From: Bacteroidetes bacterium HGW-Bacteroidetes-5
GTDB lineage: Bacteria > Bacteroidota > Bacteroidia > Bacteroidales > UBA932
DNA: 64,000 bases
NCBI GenBank assembly: GCA_002842515.1
Contig: PHDC01000001.1
Coordinates: 1,736,001-1,800,000 of the forward strand
Reading direction: 5' to 3'
Made by a program: the position numbers and the translations under genes. Shown here piece by piece: positions 45,057 to 53,783 of this stretch (positions are counted from its first letter, which is position 1; every line of letters starts with the position of its first letter). Below the pieces are notes generated by a model that saw only the letters and a list, made by a program, of their open reading frames with translations, was not told where the DNA came from and made no database searches.

Positions 45057-47483
45057 CTAAATAGACTCACCACTTACAACAACGCCTATAAACTCTCCAA
45101 TTACAGAAAAGTTGTCGTCTTCAACTATTGTAATGGGGTTGAATTTTGGGTTAAGAGGCTTTAGTACAATTCTTTCGTGCATCCACTCTCCGGTATCTTT
45201 ATCGAAGGATTTTTCGCTGGTGTAGGTTTTAATAGTGTAGCTGCCATTGTGGTCGGCGTCGAAGATTCCGCGATGCTGAACGAGTACAATTTTATTGTTT
45301 CGGGAGCCCACAACATTGGTGCGAAAAACGCAGAGGCTGCTGTCCGGAATACGTGGTTCCATAGATTTGCCTTTTGCCTGGACAACAAACATATTTCTGT
45401 TTAGCTTCCCTAACCCCTCTACCTTAACCCATCCCAACTCTCCTTCATCATACTGGCCCTCTCCAAATGCTCCGCAGGCAGCTTTGATAGAGTATAGAGG
45501 CAGAAAATCTACATATTTTACATTGTCGTTCACCTCTGCCTCTATTCGCGGCTGTGACTTTTCTTCAACCTGTAGATGTAGTTCCGAGGAGGTGTGTAAT
45601 GAACTTTTTTGCACTTGTTTGGCCGAATCACTTAGTTGGTTTGCAAAATATGCCGCTAACGCTTTGTCGCAAAAATATACATAACACCCCTTCATTCCAC
45701 GGGTCATAAGGGTGCGGTATGTGTTTTTGATGATTCTGTCGGCTATTGTGATTGCCTCTGCAGGGTCTTCTTTGAGCATCTTTTTTATTCCGGCAATTGA
45801 ACGGTCCATACCGGAGCGCCGTTTTACATCGGTTAAAATTTTACCGTTTTCATATCGGATATCTTCTCCCACAATCACCCCCACATAGTCCAGTTCCAGC
45901 CCCTGGCAGGTGTGGATACAGCCAATTTCATTCACAGACTCTTCTGCAATAATCCAGGCGCTGCCGTCTTTTGTGAGGTTCCACTGCATTTTGAAATCTG
46001 AATCGGGAAAAGTAATGTCATATTCGAGCGGATTATTCTTACTTATCCAGTCCCAGCAATAGCCGGCAACCAATCTAGACTTGTTGTTGAACCGATTTTT
46101 CTCGATAATACTCTTTTTGAGTTCGTTGGGGTCGGTAAAGATGCGGAAGTCAAAATCATCTTGTTCCAATTTGAAATTGGCAGTCTCGCGAAGCTGAAGT
46201 GTATTGTCGAGCCAGGAGAGGTAGCCATCCGAACCATTACAACGAAATTGGGATTCAAGTTTTAGTTTTTTCGCTTTTATCCCCGCACTCTCTGCCCATT
46301 TGGTTATCTGTGTTGAGTCTCCGATGTCTTTTATATGAATCTTCTGGTCGTTATCTATAAAGAAAATTGTGAATTTAGATGCATTGATGAGCTCAAGTAC
46401 CTGATTCTCTCCCTGATTTTGATAGAGTCCGCTTTTTAGGTTTAGCCTGTGGGCTTCATCTACAATTAGTGCATCAAATGTATTTTTGTCGCAGTCCCAG
46501 TAACTTCCGGTCCCTCCAAACATATTGTCTATGTTTGACCGTCTGTATTTGCCGGTCAATTTGGTGATATATACTGCTCTGGGGGCTGCGTTTTTAGAGA
46601 CATATTTGGCAACTAAACCTCTCTTTGTAAGCTCTGTCAAAAGGTTTATGGCAACAACGCTCTTGCCGGTTCCCGGCCCTCCTTCCACAATCAAAACCTG
46701 CTTCTTTTCATTTGTTGCTCTTTGGGCCATCAGCAGTGCGGTTTCATAAACCTCTTTCTGATCGTCAATCATAATGAACTCCAGATTTCCGGCAATCATC
46801 GATGCAACGCTATCTGCAAGCTGCTTTGATGGCCGAAGTCTGCCGTTTTCGATTTTGTACATTATGTCCCTATCGTCGCCGTACTTGATGTACTTCTTGA
46901 TAAAATCCCGGAGTTTAATGGCGTCGGGTCTTAGAAAAAGAGGGGCTCTTTTGATGTGGAAATCATAAAATGCATTTGTAATAACACTGTCCGGGGTGTA
47001 GTTGTGCAGATATGCGCAAGGTATAAGGCTGATGTTCTCCTCCTGTACTGTCCGGTTATAGCTCTCTATGAGTGCGGCATAGGACCACGCCTGGTAAGAT
47101 GGGTGGACGGTATCGGTGGCTCCGTGCTGGAAGTGGGTTCTTACCATCGCCTCCTTCTCTGTAAGTTGTGCACTTGACCACTGTTTAAGTTCTACTATTA
47201 TAACTTTCTCCTTACAATCTTCGCTTAGTCCGGTTATGATAAAATCAATTCGTTTTGAGGTTAGTGGTATTTGAAATTCGATGGATATTCCTGCATCTGT
47301 CGCAATTTCCGGGTCCGACAGTACATTGCTCATATGCATCATAGAATTTGTCCAGGAGAGCACTTCATTCTGAGATGTGCTTCTGCCTAAATGCCTAATA
47401 AATGCAGATTTGATTTTGGTGTCAATCTCGTTATTGAGAACATCTGCCAGAAATCCATCTTTCGTAGAGTGATAGACGATCAT
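45057..47483 (-). CDS. Nuclease / SF1 helicase (DUF2075) / S24 LexA-like peptidase fusion
   Basis: This 808-residue protein combines three modules. An N-terminal PD-(D/E)xK-like domain has Asp80 in RIDFIITG and Glu98, Lys100 in IIVELKQW. A DUF2075-type SF1 helicase follows, with Walker A GGPGTGKSV near 267, Walker B LIVDEAHR near 340, and HTCQGLELDYVGVIVG later. A C-terminal S24 peptidase-like domain has the nucleophile motif GKSMEP (Ser near 706) and Lys near 752 in TIKTYT. The Ser/Lys dyad suggests self-cleavage, as in LexA. It overlaps the MazG gene by four bases. Confidence 0.82.
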   Translation of the reverse strand: MIVYHSTKDGFLADVLNNEIDTKIKSAFIRHLGRSTSQNEVLSWTNSMMHMSNVLSDPEIATDAGISIEFQIPLTSKRIDFIITGLSEDCKEKVIIVELKQWSSAQLTEKEAMVRTHFQHGATDTVHPSYQAWSYAALIESYNRTVQEENISLIPCAYLHNYTPDSVITNAFYDFHIKRAPLFLRPDAIKLRDFIKKYIKYGDDRDIMYKIENGRLRPSKQLADSVASMIAGNLEFIMIDDQKEVYETALLMAQRATNEKKQVLIVEGGPGTGKSVVAINLLTELTKRGLVAKYVSKNAAPRAVYITKLTGKYRRSNIDNMFGGTGSYWDCDKNTFDALIVDEAHRLNLKSGLYQNQGENQVLELINASKFTIFFIDNDQKIHIKDIGDSTQITKWAESAGIKAKKLKLESQFRCNGSDGYLSWLDNTLQLRETANFKLEQDDFDFRIFTDPNELKKSIIEKNRFNNKSRLVAGYCWDWISKNNPLEYDITFPDSDFKMQWNLTKDGSAWIIAEESVNEIGCIHTCQGLELDYVGVIVGEDIRYENGKILTDVKRRSGMDRSIAGIKKMLKEDPAEAITIADRIIKNTYRTLMTRGMKGCYVYFCDKALAAYFANQLSDSAKQVQKSSLHTSSELHLQVEEKSQPRIEAEVNDNVKYVDFLPLYSIKAACGAFGEGQYDEGELGWVKVEGLGKLNRNMFVVQAKGKSMEPRIPDSSLCVFRTNVVGSRNNKIVLVQHRGIFDADHNGSYTIKTYTSEKSFDKDTGEWMHERIVLKPLNPKFNPITIVEDDNFSVIGEFIGVVVSGESI

Positions 47484-47818
47484 AACTCGTTGTATTTCTT
47501 GGCTGTGCCCTTTGATTTATCTGCAGGATATTTTTCTCCGTTTCTCTTAATTTTTTCACGGACAATTTCGAATATGTCCAGATTGTGCTTCTCTGCCAAC
47601 AAAAAAGAGTATGCAAGAATATCTGCAAGCTCCTCCTTTAGCCTCTCTTGATTGACAGCCTCTGCTTCAGAATCCTTTTTCCACAAAAAGAGCTCATTTA
47701 GTTCTGCCGCTTCCAGAAAAAGTGCCAAAGCAAGGTTTTTCGAATCGTGAAACTGCTCCCAGTCTCTCTCGTTACGGAACTCAATCAGTTTTTTTACTAT
47801 TTCCCGGTATTCAGTCAT
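47480..47818 (-). CDS. MazG-like nucleotide pyrophosphohydrolase
   Basis: This 112-residue all-alpha NTP pyrophosphohydrolase has EAAELNELFLWKK and EELADILAYSFLLAEKHN, with the acidic residues of the MazG/dUTPase fold metal site (EAAEL, EELAD). Enzymes of this kind clear dNTPs or non-canonical nucleotides. Its stop overlaps the start of the nuclease-helicase-peptidase gene (ATGA), so the two are a coupled operon; no other gene is nearby in that operon. Confidence 0.88.
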   Translation of the reverse strand: MTEYREIVKKLIEFRNERDWEQFHDSKNLALALFLEAAELNELFLWKKDSEAEAVNQERLKEELADILAYSFLLAEKHNLDIFEIVREKIKRNGEKYPADKSKGTAKKYNEL

Positions 47819-47880
47819 CGCTAAATATTTTTAATTCATACAGATACAATCATCCCGAAACAAAGTTATACAAAAAAGAT

Positions 47881-47918
47881 AACCTTGCCAAGCATCGTGG
47901 GGCTTAGTTGATTATGAG
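47881..47918 (+). repeat. Dispersed repeat, copy R1
   Basis: AACCTTGCCAAGCATCGTGG followed by GGCTTAGTTGATTATGAG. It matches copy R3 over about 37 bases and shares its core with R2, R4 and R5. It lies upstream of mazG, at the start of an orphan reading-frame fragment. Confidence 0.85.
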
Positions 47919-48098
47919 GAACTTCTCAAAATTATTGGAGTAAAGGGTCTCTTTGATACTCTCTTTGAGGATTCCATTAAAGCTACCGAACTAGCCAAAA
48001 TCAAATTCGGCAAAGAACACTTTAGCGCAATTGACAAAGGCGTTGGATTCGAGGTGGCAGATAGATTTGCGACCTTGGAGGGTAAAATAATGGCGTGA
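47883..48098 (+). pseudogene. Orphan 3' gene fragment, no start codon
   Basis: A frame of 71 codons runs from just after a stop inside the R1 repeat to a TGA at 48096-48098. Its predicted sequence (VDYEELLKIIGVKGLFDTLF, then FGKEHFSAIDKGVGFEVADR) looks like a real protein C-terminus with good codon use, but there is no ATG, GTG or TTG upstream within it and the N-terminus is replaced by the repeat. I cannot identify the parent gene. Confidence 0.55.
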
Positions 48099-48395
48099 GG
48101 GGCATCTTATATTGCCTATTGGGAAGAACTACTTTTGCATTTGGTACCTAGTTGACATCAAAAAGGTACCCAGCTATCTGTTTTCATAGGCATAATAATC
48201 AGGGATATAATAAAAATAAAAATTAAATTGGTACCTAGTTGGACGTGGTGCATTGCCATTGGTTTTGGACCATATTTGCATGTATAAAATATGACTAATA
48301 TGTATATTCACATATGGCTCCATATTTCGGCAGAATATACATTTTGCTGCCAATTTATAGTATTTTATTATATTTGTATTCTAACATTTTAAGCT
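48099..48395. other. Intergenic region with direct repeats
   Basis: Contains TTGGTACCTAGTTG twice (near 48138 and 48228), plus GGTACC half-copies between them, and an AT-rich tail with a TAnnTTTG element. It precedes the AbiEi-like gene and could hold operators. Confidence 0.45.
48369..48376 (+). promoter_or_regulatory. -7 promoter element for the AbiEi-like gene
   Basis: TATATTTG matches TAnnTTTG; the apparent coding region of the winged-helix protein begins about 20 bases later. Confidence 0.5.
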
Positions 48396-48500
48396 ATCGC
48401 AACAGACAAATTATATATTGACCAACTTAAAGATTATTTCAAAGACAAAAAAAGCTTTGAAACAGCCGCTATTATAGATTTTTACTTACAGTTAGAGCCA

Positions 48501-49142
48501 GTGGTGAAAACAACTACAATAAACTGGAGAGTTTATAAATTAGTTCAGTTAGGTGTTTTAAACAGAATTGGAAGAGGGAAATTTGCAGTAGGTAAAAAGA
48601 GGATTTATACACCGGAAATATCTTTAAAAATAAAATCAATCTACACAAAACTAAAAAAGAATTTTCCATATTTGAGAATGTGCATTTGGAATACTTCTTC
48701 TTTAAATGAATTTATGATTCATCAACCGGGAAGATTCTATGTAATTATTGAGGTGGATAAAGATGCTGCACAATCTGTTTTCTATTATTTGAAAGAGAAT
48801 AAATTCTCTGTATTTATTGATCCCACACAGGATTTATTTGAAAAATATATACCAGATGAGAAAGAAAGCTTAATAGTAAAGCCTTTGGTTACCGAAGCTC
48901 CACTAAATGTTATTAATAGAGTCTATACAGCTACAATAGAGAAAATGTTGGTTGATATCTTCTGTGATGATGTCATTTTTGCTGCTCAACAAGGTTCTGA
49001 AATGAGAACTATATATCAGGAAGCGTTTTACAAATACGCTGTAAATGAGAGTAGTATTATGCGATATGCCGATAGACGAGGGAAAAAAGAGAGCCTTAGA
49101 GAATACTTAAGCACCATTTCTAATTTAAGGCAGAAAAATTGA
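48501..49142 (+). CDS. AbiEi-like (DUF6577-type) winged-helix protein, abnormal start
   Basis: The GTG-started form is 213 residues and contains a winged-helix core (TTTINWRVYKLVQLGVLNRI, RIGRGKFAVG) like AbiEi-type antitoxins, with a C-terminal effector-like part (VIIEVDKDAAQSVFYYLKEN). The frame stays open for a further 35 codons upstream to about 48396, encoding plausible helix sequence (LKDYFKDKKSFETAAIIDFY), yet contains no ATG, GTG or TTG; an ATC or ATT would be needed. Either a rare start codon is used or the start is mutated. No toxin partner follows. Confidence 0.65.
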   Translation: MVKTTTINWRVYKLVQLGVLNRIGRGKFAVGKKRIYTPEISLKIKSIYTKLKKNFPYLRMCIWNTSSLNEFMIHQPGRFYVIIEVDKDAAQSVFYYLKENKFSVFIDPTQDLFEKYIPDEKESLIVKPLVTEAPLNVINRVYTATIEKMLVDIFCDDVIFAAQQGSEMRTIYQEAFYKYAVNESSIMRYADRRGKKESLREYLSTISNLRQKN

Positions 49143-49226
49143 TATATTGCCATTTTATGCACCTAATTCTGCATTCTTGAATTTGATAAAGAGCAAGTTT
49201 ATTCAGTGATATAAATTTAGATTAAA

Positions 49227-50222
49227 ATGACAGACCTAATCATATACAACACCCCCGATGGCAAGAGTTCTATTGCCTTATATGCCAAAGATGGCAGCGT
49301 TTGGCTTAACCAAGCCCAAATAGCCGAACTTTTTGCCACATCAAAGCAAAATATCGGGCAACACATATCTGCCATATTGAAAGACAATGAGTTGGATGTA
49401 AATTCAGTTGTAAAGAATTACTTTACAACTGCCGCAGATGGCAAAAATTATAACGTCACTTTTTATTCGCTCGAAATGATAATGGCTATTGGCTTTCGTG
49501 TGCGTGGTGTTCGTGGTACGCAATTTCGGCAATGGGCAAACCGCAACCTTACCGAGTATTTGCGCAAAGGCTTCGTAATGGACGATGAGCGTTTGAAAAA
49601 CCCCGATGGCCGTCCCGACTATTTCGACGAGTTACTTAGTCGAATACGTGATATTCGAGCATCGGAAAAACGGTTTTACCAAAAAGTGCGTGATTTGTTT
49701 GCACTCAGCAGCGATTATGATACTACAAATAAAGCAACGCAAATGTTCTTTGCCGATACCCAAAACAAATTGTTGTTTGCAGTTACTGGCAATACCGCAG
49801 CAGAATTAATTGTTGGTCGTGCAGATGCACGAAAAGAAAATATGGGATTAACCTCGTGGAAAGGGGCAATTGTTCGTAAGCAGGATATCATTATTGCTAA
49901 AAATTATCTTTCAGAAGATGAAATTGACACCCTAAACCGCTTGGTGGTAATCTTTCTCGAAACAGCAGAGCTAACAGTTAAAGAGCGTAAAGATTTAACA
50001 ATGGCATTTTGGAAAGAGAACGTAGACCGTTTGTTGAATTTTCAAAGCAAAGAAATATTGCAGGGAAGTGGAACTGTTTCAAGCACTCAAATGGAAACCC
50101 ATGTAGAAAAAATTTACGAACAATTCGACCAAGAACGAAAAGAATACGAAGCATTAAATGCCGACCAAAACGACCTAGAAGAAATAAAGTCGATAGAACA
50201 AAAAATAAAGAAACGAAATTAA
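49227..50222 (+). CDS. RhuM-family protein
   Basis: This 331-residue protein has an N-terminal RhuM domain (WLNQAQIAELFATSKQNIGQ, FYSLEMIMAIGFRVRGVRGT and RQWANRNLTEYLRKGF) and a C-terminal helical segment. RhuM proteins are of unknown biochemistry and are often embedded in type I restriction-modification loci. Here a relic of a restriction subunit follows directly, supporting that this was once such a locus. Length normal. Confidence 0.85.
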   Translation: MTDLIIYNTPDGKSSIALYAKDGSVWLNQAQIAELFATSKQNIGQHISAILKDNELDVNSVVKNYFTTAADGKNYNVTFYSLEMIMAIGFRVRGVRGTQFRQWANRNLTEYLRKGFVMDDERLKNPDGRPDYFDELLSRIRDIRASEKRFYQKVRDLFALSSDYDTTNKATQMFFADTQNKLLFAVTGNTAAELIVGRADARKENMGLTSWKGAIVRKQDIIIAKNYLSEDEIDTLNRLVVIFLETAELTVKERKDLTMAFWKENVDRLLNFQSKEILQGSGTVSSTQMETHVEKIYEQFDQERKEYEALNADQNDLEEIKSIEQKIKKRN

Positions 50223-50400
50223 CGAAGCAGAAGCCAGAGCGGAACTCATTGAACCTAAGTTAAAGGCATCAAGTTGGCGAGGATTGTGGGTTATCCATGC
50301 AAACTTCAAACACAATCTCAATATTTGCATGGATAAGATAAAAAACACTGAGGAACACCTTGCCAAGCATCGTGGGGCTTTGGTGATTATCAGGGGTTAG
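50218..50400 (+). pseudogene. Remnant of type I restriction subunit HsdR fused to repeat R2
   Basis: The frame begins at an ATT and reads NEAEARAELIEPKLKASSWR, the usual N-terminal opening of HsdR, then continues in the same frame for about 40 codons of unrelated sequence that include the R2 repeat (HLAKHRGALVIIRG, stop TAG at 50398-50400). It overlaps the end of rhuM. This looks like a truncated hsdR; the downstream 900+ codons are missing. Confidence 0.6.
50356..50390 (+). repeat. Dispersed repeat, copy R2
   Basis: The core CCTTGCCAAGCATCGTGGGG followed by CTTTGGTGATTAT; it diverges from R1/R3 after GGGGCTT. Confidence 0.85.
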
Positions 50401-50459
50401 GGGTTTTGGGGCTGGGCACAGGGTGTTGGGGTGTAATTGAAGGATTAACAATTAGATAT

Positions 50460-51605
50460 ATGGGAAATTTTGAATCGATTGTTGCTGTTAAGGCTGCTTT
50501 TCCGGGGAAATATATCCAGGGCGATGGGGTGATTGCTCAGTTGGGGGGTATTATTGGGTCGTTTGGTAATAGGGGGCTCATTCTCTCTTCGCGTACGGCA
50601 AAAACATCTGTTCTTGACAGGTTTTTCAAAGATTTTGCGGGAAAGGGTGTTGGGCAGGGGGCGTCACAAACTGAAATTATTATGGAGGTGTTTGGGGGCG
50701 AGTGTTGTGAGGGGGAGCTAATGCGGCTGGCAGATATTGTGAAGCGTAATAGTATTGATGTGCTTGCCGGGGTGGGGGGTGGCAAGGCGATTGATACAGC
50801 GAAAATTGTTGCAGATAGGGCGGGGATTCCGGTGATTATTGTCCCTACAATTGCCTCTACAGATGCTCCGTGCAGTGGTTGCGCAGTTATCTACTCGCAG
50901 GGCGGCGTTTTCGAAAGTGTCTATTATCAAAAGATGAATCCACAGGTGGTGCTTGTAGATACTAATGTGATAGCCAATGCTCCGGCTCGTTTTCTTGTGG
51001 CGGGGATGGGTGATGCTCTGGCTACCTGGTTCGAGGCGCGCTCCTGTGCCAAGAGTCTCTCTATGAACGAATGTGGCGGATATAGCACGCTGGCAGCTCT
51101 TAATCTTGCGAAGCTGTGTTATGACACAATTTTGAAATATGGGATGGATGCCAAGACGGCAAACGAAAATCGGGTTGTAACATCTGCATTGCAATATGTT
51201 GTAGAGGCCAACACTCTGCTTAGCGGCATTGGGTTCGAAAGCTCCGGGCTGGCATCTGCACACTCAATCCATAACGGATTATCTGCACTGGAGGAGACTC
51301 ACTCATACTACCACGGAGAGAAGGTGGCTTTTGGTCTGCTGGCCGGGCTTCACCTCACAGGTGCCGATGCTGCCGAAATGGATGAGGTTTACTCTTTTTG
51401 TGTGCAGATAGGTCTTCCAACCACCTTTAAAGAGATTGGCCTGGCTAATGTAGATAGGGACCGGCTGATGAAGGCTGCCATTAAAGCCTGCGACCCAAAG
51501 GAGGGCATCCATCACGAATCCTGCACAATCACCCCCGAAAAAGTACTAAACGCAATGATCGCCGCAAACGAAAGAGGGAACCTTGCCAAGCATCGTGGGG
51601 CTTAG
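50460..51605 (+). CDS. gldA: Glycerol dehydrogenase-like iron-containing alcohol dehydrogenase
   Basis: This 381-residue NAD-dependent enzyme is related to glycerol dehydrogenase. It shows GVGGGKAIDTAKIVADR, PTIASTDAPCSGCAVIY and the metal-ligand region HSIHNGLSALEETHSYYHGE. GldA oxidises glycerol to dihydroxyacetone, but other small polyols are possible. The ATG at 50460 gives the normal start FESIVAVKAAFPGKYIQGD. The last nine residues (GNLAKHRGA) are encoded by repeat R3, so the repeat provides the C-terminus and the stop. Confidence 0.88.
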   Translation: MGNFESIVAVKAAFPGKYIQGDGVIAQLGGIIGSFGNRGLILSSRTAKTSVLDRFFKDFAGKGVGQGASQTEIIMEVFGGECCEGELMRLADIVKRNSIDVLAGVGGGKAIDTAKIVADRAGIPVIIVPTIASTDAPCSGCAVIYSQGGVFESVYYQKMNPQVVLVDTNVIANAPARFLVAGMGDALATWFEARSCAKSLSMNECGGYSTLAALNLAKLCYDTILKYGMDAKTANENRVVTSALQYVVEANTLLSGIGFESSGLASAHSIHNGLSALEETHSYYHGEKVAFGLLAGLHLTGADAAEMDEVYSFCVQIGLPTTFKEIGLANVDRDRLMKAAIKACDPKEGIHHESCTITPEKVLNAMIAANERGNLAKHRGA

Positions 51606-51616
51606 TTGATTATGAG
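51579..51616 (+). repeat. Dispersed repeat, copy R3
   Basis: AACCTTGCCAAGCATCGTGG then GGCTTAGTTGATTATGAG, preceded by GAGGG shared with R4. It covers the 3' end of gldA and supplies its TAG stop. Confidence 0.85.
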
Positions 51617-51721
51617 AAAGATATTTACTAAGTAAAACACGTAGGTTAAAATCAGAATATCCTTTATTGCGGGTTGTTTGCACTCATCATAATTTTAGAT
51701 ATTATTTAAAATCTAAATTTT

Positions 51722-52465
51722 ATGAAAAAAACAACCATCATTTTATGTTTTACACTTCTCTTTATATCTGGCTTAAAGGCACAAAACCTGGAGTTTGGGG
51801 GTGATCTCTTTAACCGGTACATCTGGCGCGGGCTTGATTTGGGTGGTAAGAGCCCGAGCATCCAGCCTTGGATGAAACTGACACTGGGTAATGAAGATCA
51901 CGCTTTTTCCATTGGAGCCTGGGGAGCTTTCTCCTTAGCAGGGACTGCAAATGAAGAGACAGATCTATATTTGTCCTATACCTATAAAGGCTCTTTCTCA
52001 ATAACTCTTACAGATTATTTTTTCCCGGGATTGAATACGGGGTCAAAAGATAAATATTTTGAGTGGTCAAAAGATAAGACCGGGCACATCCTTGAGGGGA
52101 CTCTCGCATATAATGGTTCGGAGAAGATACCATTTACCCTGCTTTTTGCAATGAACCTTTTCGGGAATGATGCCCGTAAAAGCAATGGAGATCTTTTCCT
52201 TTCTAAATATATTGAGGTAGGATATAAAACCAGGCTTAAACAGACAGATTTAAACGTTTTTGTTGGAGGTACACCCGATAACCCAAATACATCGGCAGGG
52301 GAGAGCTCTTTTTATCTGAATGAAAAACCGGGTATCATAAATGTTGGGCTTAAACTCTCCCGAACACTTCAAATAACAGAGAATTTTTCTATTCCTGTTC
52401 AATGCTCTGTTATTTCAAACCCGGCCTTGAATAAAATCTATCTGGCACTAGGGCTTTCGTTTTAA
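51722..52465 (+). CDS. Outer-membrane protein (TorF/Gcw_chp-like barrel)
   Basis: This 247-residue secreted protein has a signal peptide (ending GLKAQ) and the opening NLEFGGDLFNRYIWRGLDLG, typical of TorF-type putative porins, then repeated amphipathic strands. It lies 35 bases upstream of amtB, and the two may be cotranscribed, which points to a role in passage or sensing of nitrogen compounds (inference). Confidence 0.8.
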   Translation: MKKTTIILCFTLLFISGLKAQNLEFGGDLFNRYIWRGLDLGGKSPSIQPWMKLTLGNEDHAFSIGAWGAFSLAGTANEETDLYLSYTYKGSFSITLTDYFFPGLNTGSKDKYFEWSKDKTGHILEGTLAYNGSEKIPFTLLFAMNLFGNDARKSNGDLFLSKYIEVGYKTRLKQTDLNVFVGGTPDNPNTSAGESSFYLNEKPGIINVGLKLSRTLQITENFSIPVQCSVISNPALNKIYLALGLSF

Positions 52466-52500
52466 TGTAATATATTAATTAATAATTAATTAAAAAACTT

Positions 52501-53751
52501 ATGATTCTTACAACTATGTTAAATGCAGGCCTGTTGGACACCGGCTCTACAGGGTTTATGCTTCTGGCAACAAGCCTGGTAATGTTAATGACTCCGGGCC
52601 TTGCCTTTTTTTATGGCGGACTGGCAACAAAAAGAAACATTTTGGCCATTATGATTCAGAGCTTTGTCTCATTGGGCTGGACTACTGTCTTATGGGTGTT
52701 TTTTGGCTACTCTCTCTGCTTTAGCGGTGGAGATGGCGGTATCATCGGTAATTTAGATAAAGCATTCTTGTCGGGCATCTCCATTGATACATTATGGGCG
52801 GGAAACGGGAAAATTCCGGAAATTGTATTCTTTGCCTATCAGATGATGTTTGCAATTATTACACCTGCACTCATTACCGGAGCTTTTGTAAACCGGGTCA
52901 CATTTAAATCCTATTTTATTTTCCTCACGGTTTGGCAGATTTTAGTTTATTATCCGTTTGTTCATATGATTTGGGGTGGTGGCTTACTGGCACATTGGGG
53001 TGTTCTGGATTTTGCGGGAGGGATTGTGGTGCACGCAACTGCCGGTTTTGCAGCATTGGCATCTGTATTCTATGTTGGAGCGAGGGCAGATAAAAACTCG
53101 ACTCCAAACAGCATTCCATTGGTAGCCATTGGCAGCGGATTGCTATGGTTCGGATGGTATGGCTTTAATGCAGGAAGTGAGTGTCAGGTAGATAACATAA
53201 CCGCTCTTGCATTTTTAAATACAGACATTGCAGCATCTTTTGCAACAATTTCGTGGTTGGTTATTGAGTGGATCCGTGAGAGAAAACCAAAGTTTGTAGG
53301 ATTACTTACAGGCTCTATTGCCGGCCTGGCAACAATAACACCTTGTGCCGGTTTTGTGCCTTTGTGGGCATCCCCGTTAATTGGTATTGGAGCCGGAGTG
53401 ATGTGCTATGTGGCAGTCCAGTTTAAAAACAAGATGAAATGGGACGACGCTCTTGATGTGTGGGGCGTACACGGTGTAGGTGGTGTCCTTGGCTCAATTC
53501 TTCTGGGTGTTTTTGCGTCAAAAGCAGTAAATGGAGCCGGTGCAGACGGGCTTATTTTTGGTGGGGGATATTTCTTTGTAAAACAAATTGTTGCAGTAGT
53601 TGTCGCTTCGGTTTATGCGTTTGTTTTCACATATCTTATGTTAATAGTAATTAACAAGATAACCCCGGTAAAGGTCAAAGAGCAAGATGAAATGCTGGGG
53701 CTGGATAATACACTCCACGGAGAAAAGGCATATGACGAGGGTGTAATTTAA
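52501..53751 (+). CDS. amtB: Ammonium transporter
   Basis: This 416-residue Amt/Rh channel has eleven predicted helices and conserved features: LMTPGLAFFYGGLATKRN near the N-terminus, His178 in VHATAGFAALAS and His324 in VWGVHGVGGVLGS (the twin-His ammonium pore). It conducts ammonium across the inner membrane. The usual PII gene glnK does not flank it; instead an outer-membrane protein lies upstream and a two-component system downstream. Confidence 0.94.
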   Translation: MILTTMLNAGLLDTGSTGFMLLATSLVMLMTPGLAFFYGGLATKRNILAIMIQSFVSLGWTTVLWVFFGYSLCFSGGDGGIIGNLDKAFLSGISIDTLWAGNGKIPEIVFFAYQMMFAIITPALITGAFVNRVTFKSYFIFLTVWQILVYYPFVHMIWGGGLLAHWGVLDFAGGIVVHATAGFAALASVFYVGARADKNSTPNSIPLVAIGSGLLWFGWYGFNAGSECQVDNITALAFLNTDIAASFATISWLVIEWIRERKPKFVGLLTGSIAGLATITPCAGFVPLWASPLIGIGAGVMCYVAVQFKNKMKWDDALDVWGVHGVGGVLGSILLGVFASKAVNGAGADGLIFGGGYFFVKQIVAVVVASVYAFVFTYLMLIVINKITPVKVKEQDEMLGLDNTLHGEKAYDEGVI

Positions 53752-53756
53752 TTTGT

Positions 53757-53764
53757 TATTTTTG
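53757..53764 (+). promoter_or_regulatory. -7 promoter element for the histidine kinase / response regulator pair
   Basis: TATTTTTG matches TAnnTTTG, 20 bases before the kinase ATG at 53784. Confidence 0.5.
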
Positions 53765-53783
53765 AGTGAATTATCAATAGCAG

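Noticed and set aside
47881..47905. Tyrosine-recombinase attachment site of an integrated element
   Set aside because: Five copies in 13 kb, one inverted, without an integrase or a tRNA target do not fit a simple attL/attR pair; left as a dispersed repeat of unknown nature.
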